A stretch of DNA of 64,000 bases, taken from NCBI GenBank assembly GCA_943787745.1, contig CALSNJ010000002.1:1112668-1176667 (forward strand). The letters run 5' to 3'. Shown here piece after piece: positions 55,008-63,533 of the stretch (the first letter of the stretch is position 1; each line of letters begins with the position of its first letter). The position numbers were made by a program, and so were the translations under genes. The notes under the pieces are model-generated. The model did no database searches. It saw only the letters and a program-made list of their open reading frames with translations, and was not told the origin of the DNA. Source of the DNA: an uncultured Alphaproteobacteria bacterium. GTDB taxonomy: Bacteria; Pseudomonadota; Alphaproteobacteria; UBA6615.

Positions 55008-55526
55008 ATGACTGATTCGACCGCCCCAGATTCAACCCTTGGATACCGTGCAGCGCCGGGTGACCGGCCGGCGGTATTCCTTGTGGTCGTCGATAACAGC
55101 CCGGAAATGCGTGTCGCACTTCGCTGGGCAAGCCTTCGTGCGCGACGGACCGGCGGGCGCGTCGGGTTGTTACGTGTTATTCGCCCGTCGGATTTTCAGC
55201 ACTGGGCCGCTGTCGGAAACCTGATGAGCGTCGAGGCCCGCGAGGAAGCCGAGCAGTTGCTTCAGGAACACGCAGCAGAAGTCTTTCAATTGTATGGCGG
55301 TATGCCCGTCCTTTATCTCCACGAAGGAGATGTAAAGTCTGCGATCATCGACCTGATCGATGAAGACGACGACATCCGCATTCTGGTGCTCGCTGCATCC
55401 ACCGGACGACGGGGCCCCGGCCCTCTGATCACTTATCTGACCAAGAAGGCCATCGGCCTGCTCCGTATTCCCGTCACGATCGTTCCCGGCGGGCTGACCG
55501 ACGAGCAAATCGACCGCCTGGTTTAA
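55008..55526 (+). CDS. Universal stress protein (UspA) family
   Basis: A 172-residue protein with a single Usp fold: FLVVVDNSPEMRVALRWASL at the first strand and LVLAASTGRRGPGPLITYLT near the nucleotide-binding site, where the usual GxxG-x9-G(S/T) is altered. Followed by soeA after nine bases. In several alphaproteobacteria a Usp gene sits between the TauE-type cluster and soeABC; its role is unknown. Confidence 0.82.
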   Translation: MTDSTAPDSTLGYRAAPGDRPAVFLVVVDNSPEMRVALRWASLRARRTGGRVGLLRVIRPSDFQHWAAVGNLMSVEAREEAEQLLQEHAAEVFQLYGGMPVLYLHEGDVKSAIIDLIDEDDDIRILVLAASTGRRGPGPLITYLTKKAIGLLRIPVTIVPGGLTDEQIDRLV

Positions 55527-55535
55527 CGAGGAATT

Positions 55536-58472
55536 ATGCCCGACGACATCAAACCTGATGACCGCTACGAAGTGGTCGATCTCTCGCCCACGGTTTCAGA
55601 CGAAATCAAGAGCACCACGTGCTACATGTGTGCCTGTCGATGCGGGATCAACGTGCATCTTAAAGACGGTGCAATCCGCTATATTGAGGGCAACCGCAAT
55701 CATCCGGTGAACAAGGGCGTGCTGTGCGCCAAGGGTTCAGCGGGAATCATGCAGCACTATTCGCCCGCCCGCCTCTCCCAGCCTCTCCGGCGGGTCGGTC
55801 CACGCGGTTCGGGTGAGTTCGAAGCCATTTCGTGGGAAGAAGCCCTTGCGACCGCCGGAGGTTGGCTGTCAGACATTCGCCAGAAAGACCCGCGCAAGCT
55901 TGCCTTCTTCACCGGACGCGACCAAAGCCAGTCTCTCACGGGCTTCTGGGCCAGTCAGTTCGGCACGCCCAACCACGCCGCCCATGGCGGATTCTGCTCG
56001 GTTAATATGGCCGCCGCGGGCATCTACACTATTGGTGGGTCGTTCTGGGAATTCGGGGAGCCGGACTGGGACAACACGCGCTACTTCCTGATGTTCGGCG
56101 TTGCCGAAGACCATGATTCCAACCCCATCAAAATGGGTCTGGGCAAACTGAAGACCAAGGGGCAGGCCAAGTTCGTATCGGTCAATCCGGTGCGTACAGG
56201 ATATTCCGCAATCGCTGATGAATGGGTGGGTATTCGCCCGGGCAGCGACGGCTTGTTCGTCATGGCGCTGATCCATGAGTTGTTGCATGCGGGTAAGGTC
56301 GATCTGGAGTTCCTCGTCCGCTACACCAATGCCCATTGGCTGGTCCGGCGCGCCCCGGGCACCGCAGAGGACGGCTTGTTCGTGAGAGGGCAAGACGGTC
56401 AACCGCTCGCCTATGACCGCAAGAGCGGACAAATCACAGATGCGAGCCGGATCGATATAGACCCGGCCATGCGTGGCAACTTCCCGCTCGACGAATCCAT
56501 CACTGGTGAAAGCGGCACCGACGCAGAGGCGGTTCCGGCTTTTGAATTGCTGCTCGAACGCTATCTCGACCCACGCTACAGCCCGGATGCCGTCGCACCA
56601 CAGACCGGAATTGATGCCGACACCATTCGCCGGATTGCCGGCGAATTGGCCCATGCCGCTTTTGAGCAGGAAATCACCCTTGATGTGCCCTGGACCGACT
56701 GGGCCGGGCGCAAGCATGACAAGATGATCGGACGACCGGTTTCCATGCATGCCATGCGTGGAATTTCTGCCCATTCGAACGGCTTCCAGACGTGCCGGGC
56801 CATCCATCTGTTGCAGATGCTGCTTGGCAGCATCGATTGCCCCGGTGGGTTCCGCTACAAGCCCCCCTTCCCACGCCCGGCGCCTCCGGGACCAAAGCCT
56901 GCGGGCAAGCCAGATCAGGTTTCTCCCGGAAACCCGATGGCCGGTCCACCACTGGGATTCGTGACCGCACCCGACGATCTGCTGGTTGACGATAACGGCA
57001 AGCCCCTGCGCATCGACAAGGCCTATTCCTGGGATGCACCGATCGCGGCCCACGGAATGATGCACACGGTCATTCGCAATGCGTGGGCCGGTGACCCCTA
57101 CAACATTGATGTCCTGTTCATGTTCATGGCGAATATGAGCTGGAATTCGTCGATGAACACGACCGAAACCATCAAGATGCTCACCGATACCGATCCGGAG
57201 ACCGGCGAGTACAAAATTCCAAAGATCATTTACTCAGATGCCTTCCAGTCAGAAATGGTGGCTTATGCCGACCTGATCCTTCCTGACACCACATATCTGG
57301 AACGGTGGGATTGCATCAGCCTGCTCGACCGCCCGATCAGCGATGCTGATGGTCCAGCTGATGCCATCCGGCAACCGGTCATCGCACCGGACCGTGACGT
57401 CCGCCCGTTCCAGGACGTGCTGATAGAACTTGGCGTCCGGCTCGGACTGCCCGCGTTCGTGAACGATGACGGCGGCGCCAAGTATCCCGGCGGCTATCCC
57501 GATTACCTCGCCAACCACGAGCGTACACCCGGTGTGGGACCCCTCGCAGGCTGGCGTGGAGAGAATGAAGATTCTCACGGAAACGGCGCGCCAAACCCAA
57601 ACCAGCTCGACCGGTATATTGAGAATGGTTGCTTCTGGAAGGGTGAGTTCACCCCCAGTCAGCGCTATTACAAACACGCCAACCGGGACTATCTCGACCA
57701 CGCGGCAGAGATGGGCTGGATTCCTTCTGCAGATCAGATCGTCCTGCAACTCTACAGCGAACCGATGCAGCGTTTCAAACTGGCAGGACTGGGCTTTGGC
57801 GAGACCTTGCCGCCAGAGGGTCACCGCAAGCGTATTGCCGAGACATTTGATCCGCTGCCAATCTGGTATGCACCATTTGAAGACAGCCATTCCGATCCGG
57901 CGGCCTACCCCATCCATGCGCTGACCCAGCGCCCGATGGCGATGTACCATTCGTGGGGATCACAGAACACGTGGCTGCGGCAGATTCATGGCTGGAACAA
58001 GCTCTACATGAACCGCAAGACCGGCGAGGCGCAGGGTCTTGTTGATGGCGACAAGGTGCGTGTCGAAAGCCCCTATGGATCGATCGGCGCAATCATTTCT
58101 CTGATGGAGGGCTGCAACACCGACACGGTGTGGACGTGGAATGCCATCGGCAAGAAAAAGGGTGCCTGGAACCTCTCCAAGGACGCCCCGGAATCCAACA
58201 AAGGCTTCCTGCTCAATCATCTGATCACCGACCTCCTGCCACCCAGAGATGGTTATCGGTTTGCCAACACCGACCCCATCACCGGGCAGGCAGCCTGGTT
58301 TGATCTCCGTGTACGCGTCATCAAGGACGACACCGTGGAACTGGGCGACGGCAGCAAACAATCTCTTCCCCGGCCACCGGGCATCGAACCGGCCAAAAAG
58401 CGTTCTCGCTATGGCGCGCAGTTCCTGCCCAGCGGCAACTGGCGGCGAAACCGGAAAGGAGGCGAATCATGA
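55536..58472 (+). CDS. soeA: Sulfite dehydrogenase (quinone), molybdopterin subunit SoeA
   Basis: A 978-residue molybdopterin oxidoreductase of the DMSO-reductase/polysulfide-reductase branch. The N-terminal [4Fe-4S] site is Cys29-x2-Cys32-x3-Cys36-x27-Cys64 (TTCYMCACRC ... GVLCAKG). The C-terminal molydopterin-dinucleotide-binding domain includes YPIHALTQRPMAMYHSWGSQ. No Tat signal is present, matching the cytoplasmic SoeABC that oxidises sulfite to sulfate and passes electrons to quinone. The soeABC order and the TauE/rhodanese context support the assignment over thiosulfate or tetrathionate reductases. Confidence 0.88.
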   Translation: MPDDIKPDDRYEVVDLSPTVSDEIKSTTCYMCACRCGINVHLKDGAIRYIEGNRNHPVNKGVLCAKGSAGIMQHYSPARLSQPLRRVGPRGSGEFEAISWEEALATAGGWLSDIRQKDPRKLAFFTGRDQSQSLTGFWASQFGTPNHAAHGGFCSVNMAAAGIYTIGGSFWEFGEPDWDNTRYFLMFGVAEDHDSNPIKMGLGKLKTKGQAKFVSVNPVRTGYSAIADEWVGIRPGSDGLFVMALIHELLHAGKVDLEFLVRYTNAHWLVRRAPGTAEDGLFVRGQDGQPLAYDRKSGQITDASRIDIDPAMRGNFPLDESITGESGTDAEAVPAFELLLERYLDPRYSPDAVAPQTGIDADTIRRIAGELAHAAFEQEITLDVPWTDWAGRKHDKMIGRPVSMHAMRGISAHSNGFQTCRAIHLLQMLLGSIDCPGGFRYKPPFPRPAPPGPKPAGKPDQVSPGNPMAGPPLGFVTAPDDLLVDDNGKPLRIDKAYSWDAPIAAHGMMHTVIRNAWAGDPYNIDVLFMFMANMSWNSSMNTTETIKMLTDTDPETGEYKIPKIIYSDAFQSEMVAYADLILPDTTYLERWDCISLLDRPISDADGPADAIRQPVIAPDRDVRPFQDVLIELGVRLGLPAFVNDDGGAKYPGGYPDYLANHERTPGVGPLAGWRGENEDSHGNGAPNPNQLDRYIENGCFWKGEFTPSQRYYKHANRDYLDHAAEMGWIPSADQIVLQLYSEPMQRFKLAGLGFGETLPPEGHRKRIAETFDPLPIWYAPFEDSHSDPAAYPIHALTQRPMAMYHSWGSQNTWLRQIHGWNKLYMNRKTGEAQGLVDGDKVRVESPYGSIGAIISLMEGCNTDTVWTWNAIGKKKGAWNLSKDAPESNKGFLLNHLITDLLPPRDGYRFANTDPITGQAAWFDLRVRVIKDDTVELGDGSKQSLPRPPGIEPAKKRSRYGAQFLPSGNWRRNRKGGES

Positions 58473-59218
58473 CCAGCCTTCCCAAGCAAGCCAGTGACCA
58501 GAAACTGGGTCTCGTCATCGATCTGGACATCTGCGTGGGGTGCCATGCGTGCGCCGTAAACTGCAAGGAATGGAACACCGGAGGTCATTCCGCGCCACTG
58601 ACCGATGAAGACCCTTATGGTGCAGACCCGCTCGGTGTCTGGTTCAATCGCATCCACACCTACGAAGCCGGCGACGGCCCGGATGGACAGACGGTTCATT
58701 TCCCGCGAAGCTGCCTGCACTGTGAAGAACCGGCCTGCGTCACGGTTTGCCCCACCGGTGCCAGCTACAAGCGCGAATCGGATGGCATTGTTCTGGTCAA
58801 CGCAGACACCTGCATCGGCTGCAAGCTCTGCTCTTGGGCCTGCCCCTACGGTGCACGTGAATATGACCACTCAGATGGCGTGATGAAGAAGTGCACCCTC
58901 TGCATCGATCGGATCGAAAACCAGAACCTTCCGGAGATCGATCGTGTCCCGGCCTGCGTATCAACCTGCCCCGCTTCGGCCCGCCATTTTGGTGATCTCG
59001 GAGACCCCAATTCCGAAGTCAGCCAGATCGTCGCCGAGCGCGGTGGCTATGACCTGATGCCGGAAATGGACATGAAACCAACGAACAAATACCTGCCCCC
59101 CCGCGCCCGCCCGGTCTCCACGGCACCGACACCCGAGAACACCCCCATTCGCGCAGCGGAAAGCGGTGGCACGGGCAGTCGGTTTCTTGACTGGGTCGAT
59201 CAGACCCTGTCGCGTTAG
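58469..59218 (+). CDS. soeB: Sulfite dehydrogenase iron-sulfur subunit SoeB
   Basis: A 249-residue protein with four ferredoxin-type [4Fe-4S] clusters: DICVGCHACAVNCKEWN, SCLHCEEPACVTVCPTGA, ADTCIGCKLCSWACPYGA and KKCTLCIDRI with VPACVSTCPASA. It wires SoeA to the membrane subunit. ATGA overlap with soeA. The C-terminal 50 residues are a proline-rich tail without cysteines. Confidence 0.9.
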   Translation: MTSLPKQASDQKLGLVIDLDICVGCHACAVNCKEWNTGGHSAPLTDEDPYGADPLGVWFNRIHTYEAGDGPDGQTVHFPRSCLHCEEPACVTVCPTGASYKRESDGIVLVNADTCIGCKLCSWACPYGAREYDHSDGVMKKCTLCIDRIENQNLPEIDRVPACVSTCPASARHFGDLGDPNSEVSQIVAERGGYDLMPEMDMKPTNKYLPPRARPVSTAPTPENTPIRAAESGGTGSRFLDWVDQTLSR

Positions 59219-59238
59219 CCAATCGAAGCAGTTACGCC

Positions 59239-60186
59239 ATGCATCCAGCTTATTCCGTCATATTCTTCACAACCGCCTCCGGCGCCGGCTACGGCATGCT
59301 GGTCTGGCTCGCGGCACTCGCGGCTTTGGGTGATCCCAACCCCGGCTTGGTCGGCGGGCTTATTCTTTTTGCATTGGCGCTGGGGCTCGTGACCGCGGGC
59401 CTTCTCTCTTCAACCTTCCATCTTGGCCATCCTGAACGCGCCTGGCGCGCCCTGTCCCAGTGGCGTTCGTCATGGCTGTCGCGTGAAGGCGTTGCAGCCA
59501 TCATCACCTATGGTCCGGCATTGCTGTTTGCGCTGGGATGGGTTGTCTTCACCTCAGTTGAAGGCATCTGGATGATAGTTGGTCTCGTGGCCGCATTCAT
59601 GGCGCTCGTCACCGTCGCCTGCACGGGCATGATCTACGCCAGTCTCAAGGCCATCCCGCGCTGGACGGATATCACCGTTGTACCGGTCTATTTGGCATTC
59701 GCCTTGTCGACGGGTGGCGCGTTGGCCCTTGCAACTCTGGCCGTGATTTCGCCCCTGCCTTCCCTTTGGGCGTGGCTCGTGACACTGGCGATCGCTCTGT
59801 CCTGGGGCCTCAAGCTTGTTTATTGGAACCGGATCGACAACGCAGCCCCCGTGGCGACCGCCGAAACCGCGACCGGCCTTGGCCATATCGGGCCAGTCTC
59901 CCTGTTCGAAGCGCCTCACACCGGTGAGAACTACATCATGCGTGAAATGGGCTTTCAGATCGCGCGCAAGCACGCCGCGCGACTGCGGATAATCGCCCTT
60001 GTGCTGGGCGGCGCAGTTCCCCTGCTCGCCTTCGCCACGGCCGCCTTGAGCGTAGGCCCTGTCATGGTTGCCGCGTGCATCGTTGGAGTGGCCGGGGTTG
60101 GCATTGGTGTCTTGCTCGAACGCTGGCTGTTTTTCGCCGAAGCACAACACGCGGCCATGCTCTATTACGGCGCGAAGGCTGTTTGA
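59239..60186 (+). CDS. soeC: Sulfite dehydrogenase membrane anchor SoeC (DmsC-like)
   Basis: A 315-residue DmsC-type membrane protein with about eight helices, starting MHPAYSVIFFTTASGAGYGM and containing LLSSTFHLGHPERAWRALSQ-WRSSWLSREG, the conserved first-loop motif of the family. It anchors SoeAB to the cytoplasmic face and reduces quinone without heme. 20 bases after soeB. Confidence 0.88.
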   Translation: MHPAYSVIFFTTASGAGYGMLVWLAALAALGDPNPGLVGGLILFALALGLVTAGLLSSTFHLGHPERAWRALSQWRSSWLSREGVAAIITYGPALLFALGWVVFTSVEGIWMIVGLVAAFMALVTVACTGMIYASLKAIPRWTDITVVPVYLAFALSTGGALALATLAVISPLPSLWAWLVTLAIALSWGLKLVYWNRIDNAAPVATAETATGLGHIGPVSLFEAPHTGENYIMREMGFQIARKHAARLRIIALVLGGAVPLLAFATAALSVGPVMVAACIVGVAGVGIGVLLERWLFFAEAQHAAMLYYGAKAV

Positions 60187-60193
60187 GGGTCTG

Positions 60194-61105
60194 ATGGCCG
60201 AAGTCATTTGCATCGGCGTCGCCTTTCTCGACAACGTCTTCGAGGCAGATCTGCCTGTAAGTGATGACAGCAAAACTTTTGCGCGGAACTATCAACAATC
60301 CGGAGGCGGCATGGCGGCCACCGCCAGTGTTGCTGTTGTAACTCTTGGCGGGCGGGCATCGCTCTGGGGACGTATCGGCAACGATGAGGCCGGAGAGCGC
60401 ATCCGCGAGGGTCTCCATCGACGCGGTGTGATGACCGATACCATCCGCCGAATAGACGGGGCGCAGTCCCCGGTGTCATCGGTGGTGATCGGCCACAAGG
60501 GCGCACGACAGGCCATTGTCTTTCCGGGCCGTAATCTGGATAGCGATCCCGACTGGCTCCCCCTTGAGCGCATTGCCGAGGTCAGCGCCATTCTGGTTGA
60601 CCCGCGTTGGCCAGAGGCAGCGATGGTGACCCTGACCCACGCGCGCGAAAACAACATCCCCGCAATTCTTGATGCGGATATTGGCCCTTACCCGGTGCCA
60701 CACGAACTGGTCGAACTGGCGAGCCACGCCATCTTTTCACTTCCCGGTTTGGCGCAGTACACCGACACATCCGATATACCGACAGGCCTTCGCAAGGCGA
60801 GCGAAGCGACAGAAGCGCTGGTCGGCGTCACAGCGGGCAGCGAAGGATTTTACTGGCTGGCCGAAGATCACAGCGAGATACACCATATTCCCGGCCTGAC
60901 TATTGAAGCCGTGGACACACTGGGCGCCGGTGACGTCTTCCACGGCGCATTTGCGCTCGCCATCGGCGAAGGAAAGTCGATCGACGAGGCCGCACAGTTC
61001 GCAAACACCGCAGCGGGGCTCAAATGCGCCCGCAGTGGCGGACGTGACGCCATCCCGTCACGGGCTGAGGTTTGGGTCGTGCTGGGGAAACCTGAGGCCG
61101 CTTAG
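60194..61105 (+). CDS. PfkB-family sugar kinase, YihV (sulfofructose kinase)-like
   Basis: A 303-residue ribokinase-fold enzyme. The N-terminal substrate region reads SDDSKTFARNYQQSGGGMAA, the nucleotide region DTLGAGDVFHGAFALAIGEG holds the catalytic Asp, and the end reads LKCARSGGRDAIPSR. Compared from memory with E. coli YihV, the overall pattern is collinear and the residues at positions 27 (Lys) and 138 (Arg), linked to sulfonate binding, are kept, whereas position 109 is Val rather than Asn. It follows soeC by seven bases, so a link to sulfosugar use is tempting but unproven; a plain sugar kinase is possible. Confidence 0.7.
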   Translation: MAEVICIGVAFLDNVFEADLPVSDDSKTFARNYQQSGGGMAATASVAVVTLGGRASLWGRIGNDEAGERIREGLHRRGVMTDTIRRIDGAQSPVSSVVIGHKGARQAIVFPGRNLDSDPDWLPLERIAEVSAILVDPRWPEAAMVTLTHARENNIPAILDADIGPYPVPHELVELASHAIFSLPGLAQYTDTSDIPTGLRKASEATEALVGVTAGSEGFYWLAEDHSEIHHIPGLTIEAVDTLGAGDVFHGAFALAIGEGKSIDEAAQFANTAAGLKCARSGGRDAIPSRAEVWVVLGKPEAA

Positions 61106-61884
61106 CCTACCAGCTTCGGCATTTCGATCGGGCCTTCGACAGACTGGGTCACGAACTGGCGGACATAGGCGTTGTCGGTTGCATCCAGTTCGGCAATCGC
61201 GTCATTCCAGACAACCTTGCCCTCATGCAGCATGAGGACGCTGTCGGCAATGTTGCGCACGACAGCAAGGTCACTGACGATGGAGATCACCGTCGCGCCA
61301 AGGTCATCGACGCGTTCGTTGATCAACTCGCTGATGATGTTGCTCATAATCGGATCAAGACCGGCGGTAGGTTCGTCGAGAAACAGGATTTCTGGATCCG
61401 TCGCGAAAGCACGGGCCAGCCCAACGCGCTTTTGCATGCCACCGGAGACTTCGGAGGGATAGAGGTCTGCTGTTTCGGGTGCGAGTCCAACTTGCCGCAG
61501 GCGCTCGATGGCGCGCTCCCGGGCCTCGGTTGGATTGATACCCGCTTCATGGGTCAACCGAAACGCGATGTTTTCCCAGATCAACATGCTGTCGAACAGA
61601 CCCTGACGCTGGAACAGAACGCCAAAGCGCTGCATCCATGTCATCCGCTCGTTTTCCGGCATGCCGATGGTCTCAACACCATCGACCTTGATGCTCCCGG
61701 AATCCGGCGTGATCAGACCAAGAATGCATTTGAGCAGGAGAGACTTCCCGCTGCCCGAACCGCCGATCAGAACAAGGGACTGGCGCGGGGCCAGCGTCAG
61801 ATCCACGCTATCCAGCGCACGCACGTTGTCAAAGGCGTGCGTCACGCCGGAAAGCTGGATTTTCGGCTGATCCGCGCCGGTCAT
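61102..61884 (-). CDS. MlaF-like ABC transporter ATP-binding protein
   Basis: A 260-residue ABC ATPase: Walker A GGSGSGKSLLL, Q-loop VLFQRQGLFDSM, signature EVSGGMQKRVGLARA and Walker B ILFLDEPTAGLDP. The Q-loop and DPIMSN stretch are those of the Mla/Mce (phospholipid transport) class. The expected permease (MlaE) and MCE protein are not next to it; it lies 13 bases after mmsA. Convergent with the kinase gene, overlapping by four bases. Confidence 0.82.
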   Translation of the reverse strand: MTGADQPKIQLSGVTHAFDNVRALDSVDLTLAPRQSLVLIGGSGSGKSLLLKCILGLITPDSGSIKVDGVETIGMPENERMTWMQRFGVLFQRQGLFDSMLIWENIAFRLTHEAGINPTEARERAIERLRQVGLAPETADLYPSEVSGGMQKRVGLARAFATDPEILFLDEPTAGLDPIMSNIISELINERVDDLGATVISIVSDLAVVRNIADSVLMLHEGKVVWNDAIAELDATDNAYVRQFVTQSVEGPIEMPKLVG

Positions 61885-61897
61885 GGCAGCCTCAGTG

Positions 61898-63397
61898 CTA
61901 CTGCATTGTTGGCATGGTCAGGCTGTGGCCTTCACGGACACCGGATTTGGGCCAGCGGGAGGTGACGGCCTTCTGACGGGTGTAGAAACGAACACCTTCC
62001 ATGCCATGCATATGCATGTCACCGAAGAGCGAACGTTTCCAGCCGCCAAAGCTGTGATAGGCCACCGGCACCGGGATCGGCACATTGATCCCGACCATGC
62101 CGATCTGGATTCGCTCGGCGAAGTCACGCGCGGCATCACCATCCTTGGTGAAGATCGCAGTGCCGTTGCCGTATTCATTGCGGTTCACCATGTCGACGGC
62201 GGTTTCGTAGTCATCGGCACGGACCACAACCAGAACCGGCCCGAAGACCTCTTCCTTGTAGACCGCCATATCCTCAGTGACGTTGTCGAACAGCGAGCCG
62301 CCCATGAAATAACCGTTTTCATAGCCCTGAAGCTTGAGCCCGCGCCCGTCGACCACCAGGGTGGCACCTTCATCCACGCCCTTGTCGATCAGATTCAGGA
62401 TGCGCTCATGAGCCTGCTTGGTCACAACCGGACCCATTTCGATATCATCGGCATGACCGGGGCCGATCTTCAGTTCTTCGATCTTCGGCTTCAGCCGTGA
62501 AACCAGGGCATCCCCGGTCTCGTCGCCAACCGCGACGGCCACGGAAACGGCCATGCAACGCTGCCCGGCCGAGCCGTAACCGGCGCTGATCAAGGCGTCT
62601 GTTGCCTGATCCATATCCGCATCGGGCATCACCACCATGTGGTTCTTGGCTCCGCCCAGCGCCTGCACACGCTTGCCGTGTTCGGCGGCGGTTGAGTAGA
62701 TGTAGGAGGCCACCGGCGTGGAGCCAACAAAGGACACAGCGTCGACCCCATCATGGGTCAGGATCGCATCAACGGCTTCCTTGTCACCATTGACCAGATT
62801 GATAACGCCCTCGGGCACACCGGCTTCATGGGCCAGTTCGACCAGACGAGCCGGACAGGACGGTGCGCGTTCAGACGGCTTCAGGATGAAGGTGTTGCCG
62901 CAGGCAATCGACAGCGGGAACATCCACAGCGGGATCATCGCCGGGAAATTGAACGGGGTAATGCCCGCACAAACGCCAACCGGCTGACGGATGGTATAGG
63001 CATCAACACCGGTGCCAACGTCTTCGGTGAAATCACCACGCAGCAAATGCGGGATACCACAGGCGAACTCCACAACTTCACGACCACGCAGGATATCGCC
63101 CTTGGCGTCCTCAATCGTCTTGCCATGCTCGGTGGTAATCATCTCGGCGAGCTGCTCCTCGTTTTTCAGGATCAGCTCGTTGAAGCGGAACATGACCCGC
63201 GCGCGGCGCAGGGGCGGCATTGCCGACCATGCAGGCAGGGCAGCCTGAGCTGCTGCGACGGCGGCATCAACGTCGGCCTTGTTGGCCAGCGCGACTGTTG
63301 CGACCTGTTCGCCGGTTGCCGGATTGAAAACAGGCCCAGTGCGCCCGGAAGTTCCCGCCGTGGCTTCGCCGTTAATTCGATGGTTCAAGGTGTACAT
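61898..63397 (-). CDS. mmsA: Methylmalonate-semialdehyde dehydrogenase (acylating)
   Basis: A 499-residue aldehyde dehydrogenase from MYTLNHRINGEATAG, with GGAGGAG before the ATG. Catalytic Cys is in YGSAGQRCMAVSVAV; the family-specific VGSTPVASYIYSTAAEHGKR-VQALGGAKNHMVVMPDAD and FNFPAMIPLWMFPL fit the CoA-acylating MMSDH branch. It converts methylmalonate semialdehyde to propionyl-CoA in valine and inositol breakdown. The usual partner mmsB is not within the window. Confidence 0.93.
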   Translation of the reverse strand: MYTLNHRINGEATAGTSGRTGPVFNPATGEQVATVALANKADVDAAVAAAQAALPAWSAMPPLRRARVMFRFNELILKNEEQLAEMITTEHGKTIEDAKGDILRGREVVEFACGIPHLLRGDFTEDVGTGVDAYTIRQPVGVCAGITPFNFPAMIPLWMFPLSIACGNTFILKPSERAPSCPARLVELAHEAGVPEGVINLVNGDKEAVDAILTHDGVDAVSFVGSTPVASYIYSTAAEHGKRVQALGGAKNHMVVMPDADMDQATDALISAGYGSAGQRCMAVSVAVAVGDETGDALVSRLKPKIEELKIGPGHADDIEMGPVVTKQAHERILNLIDKGVDEGATLVVDGRGLKLQGYENGYFMGGSLFDNVTEDMAVYKEEVFGPVLVVVRADDYETAVDMVNRNEYGNGTAIFTKDGDAARDFAERIQIGMVGINVPIPVPVAYHSFGGWKRSLFGDMHMHGMEGVRFYTRQKAVTSRWPKSGVREGHSLTMPTMQ

Positions 63398-63533
63398 ATC
63401 GTCAATTCTCCTCCAAGGGCACAGGCACGGATGCGTGTTCATCCGGGCAATATTTGGCCGGACTATACCTGTCTCAGGGAACTGAACGAAAGGCCCGCAG
63501 GCACTTTCCGGTGAAGAAAAGTGCCCGCCCGGA

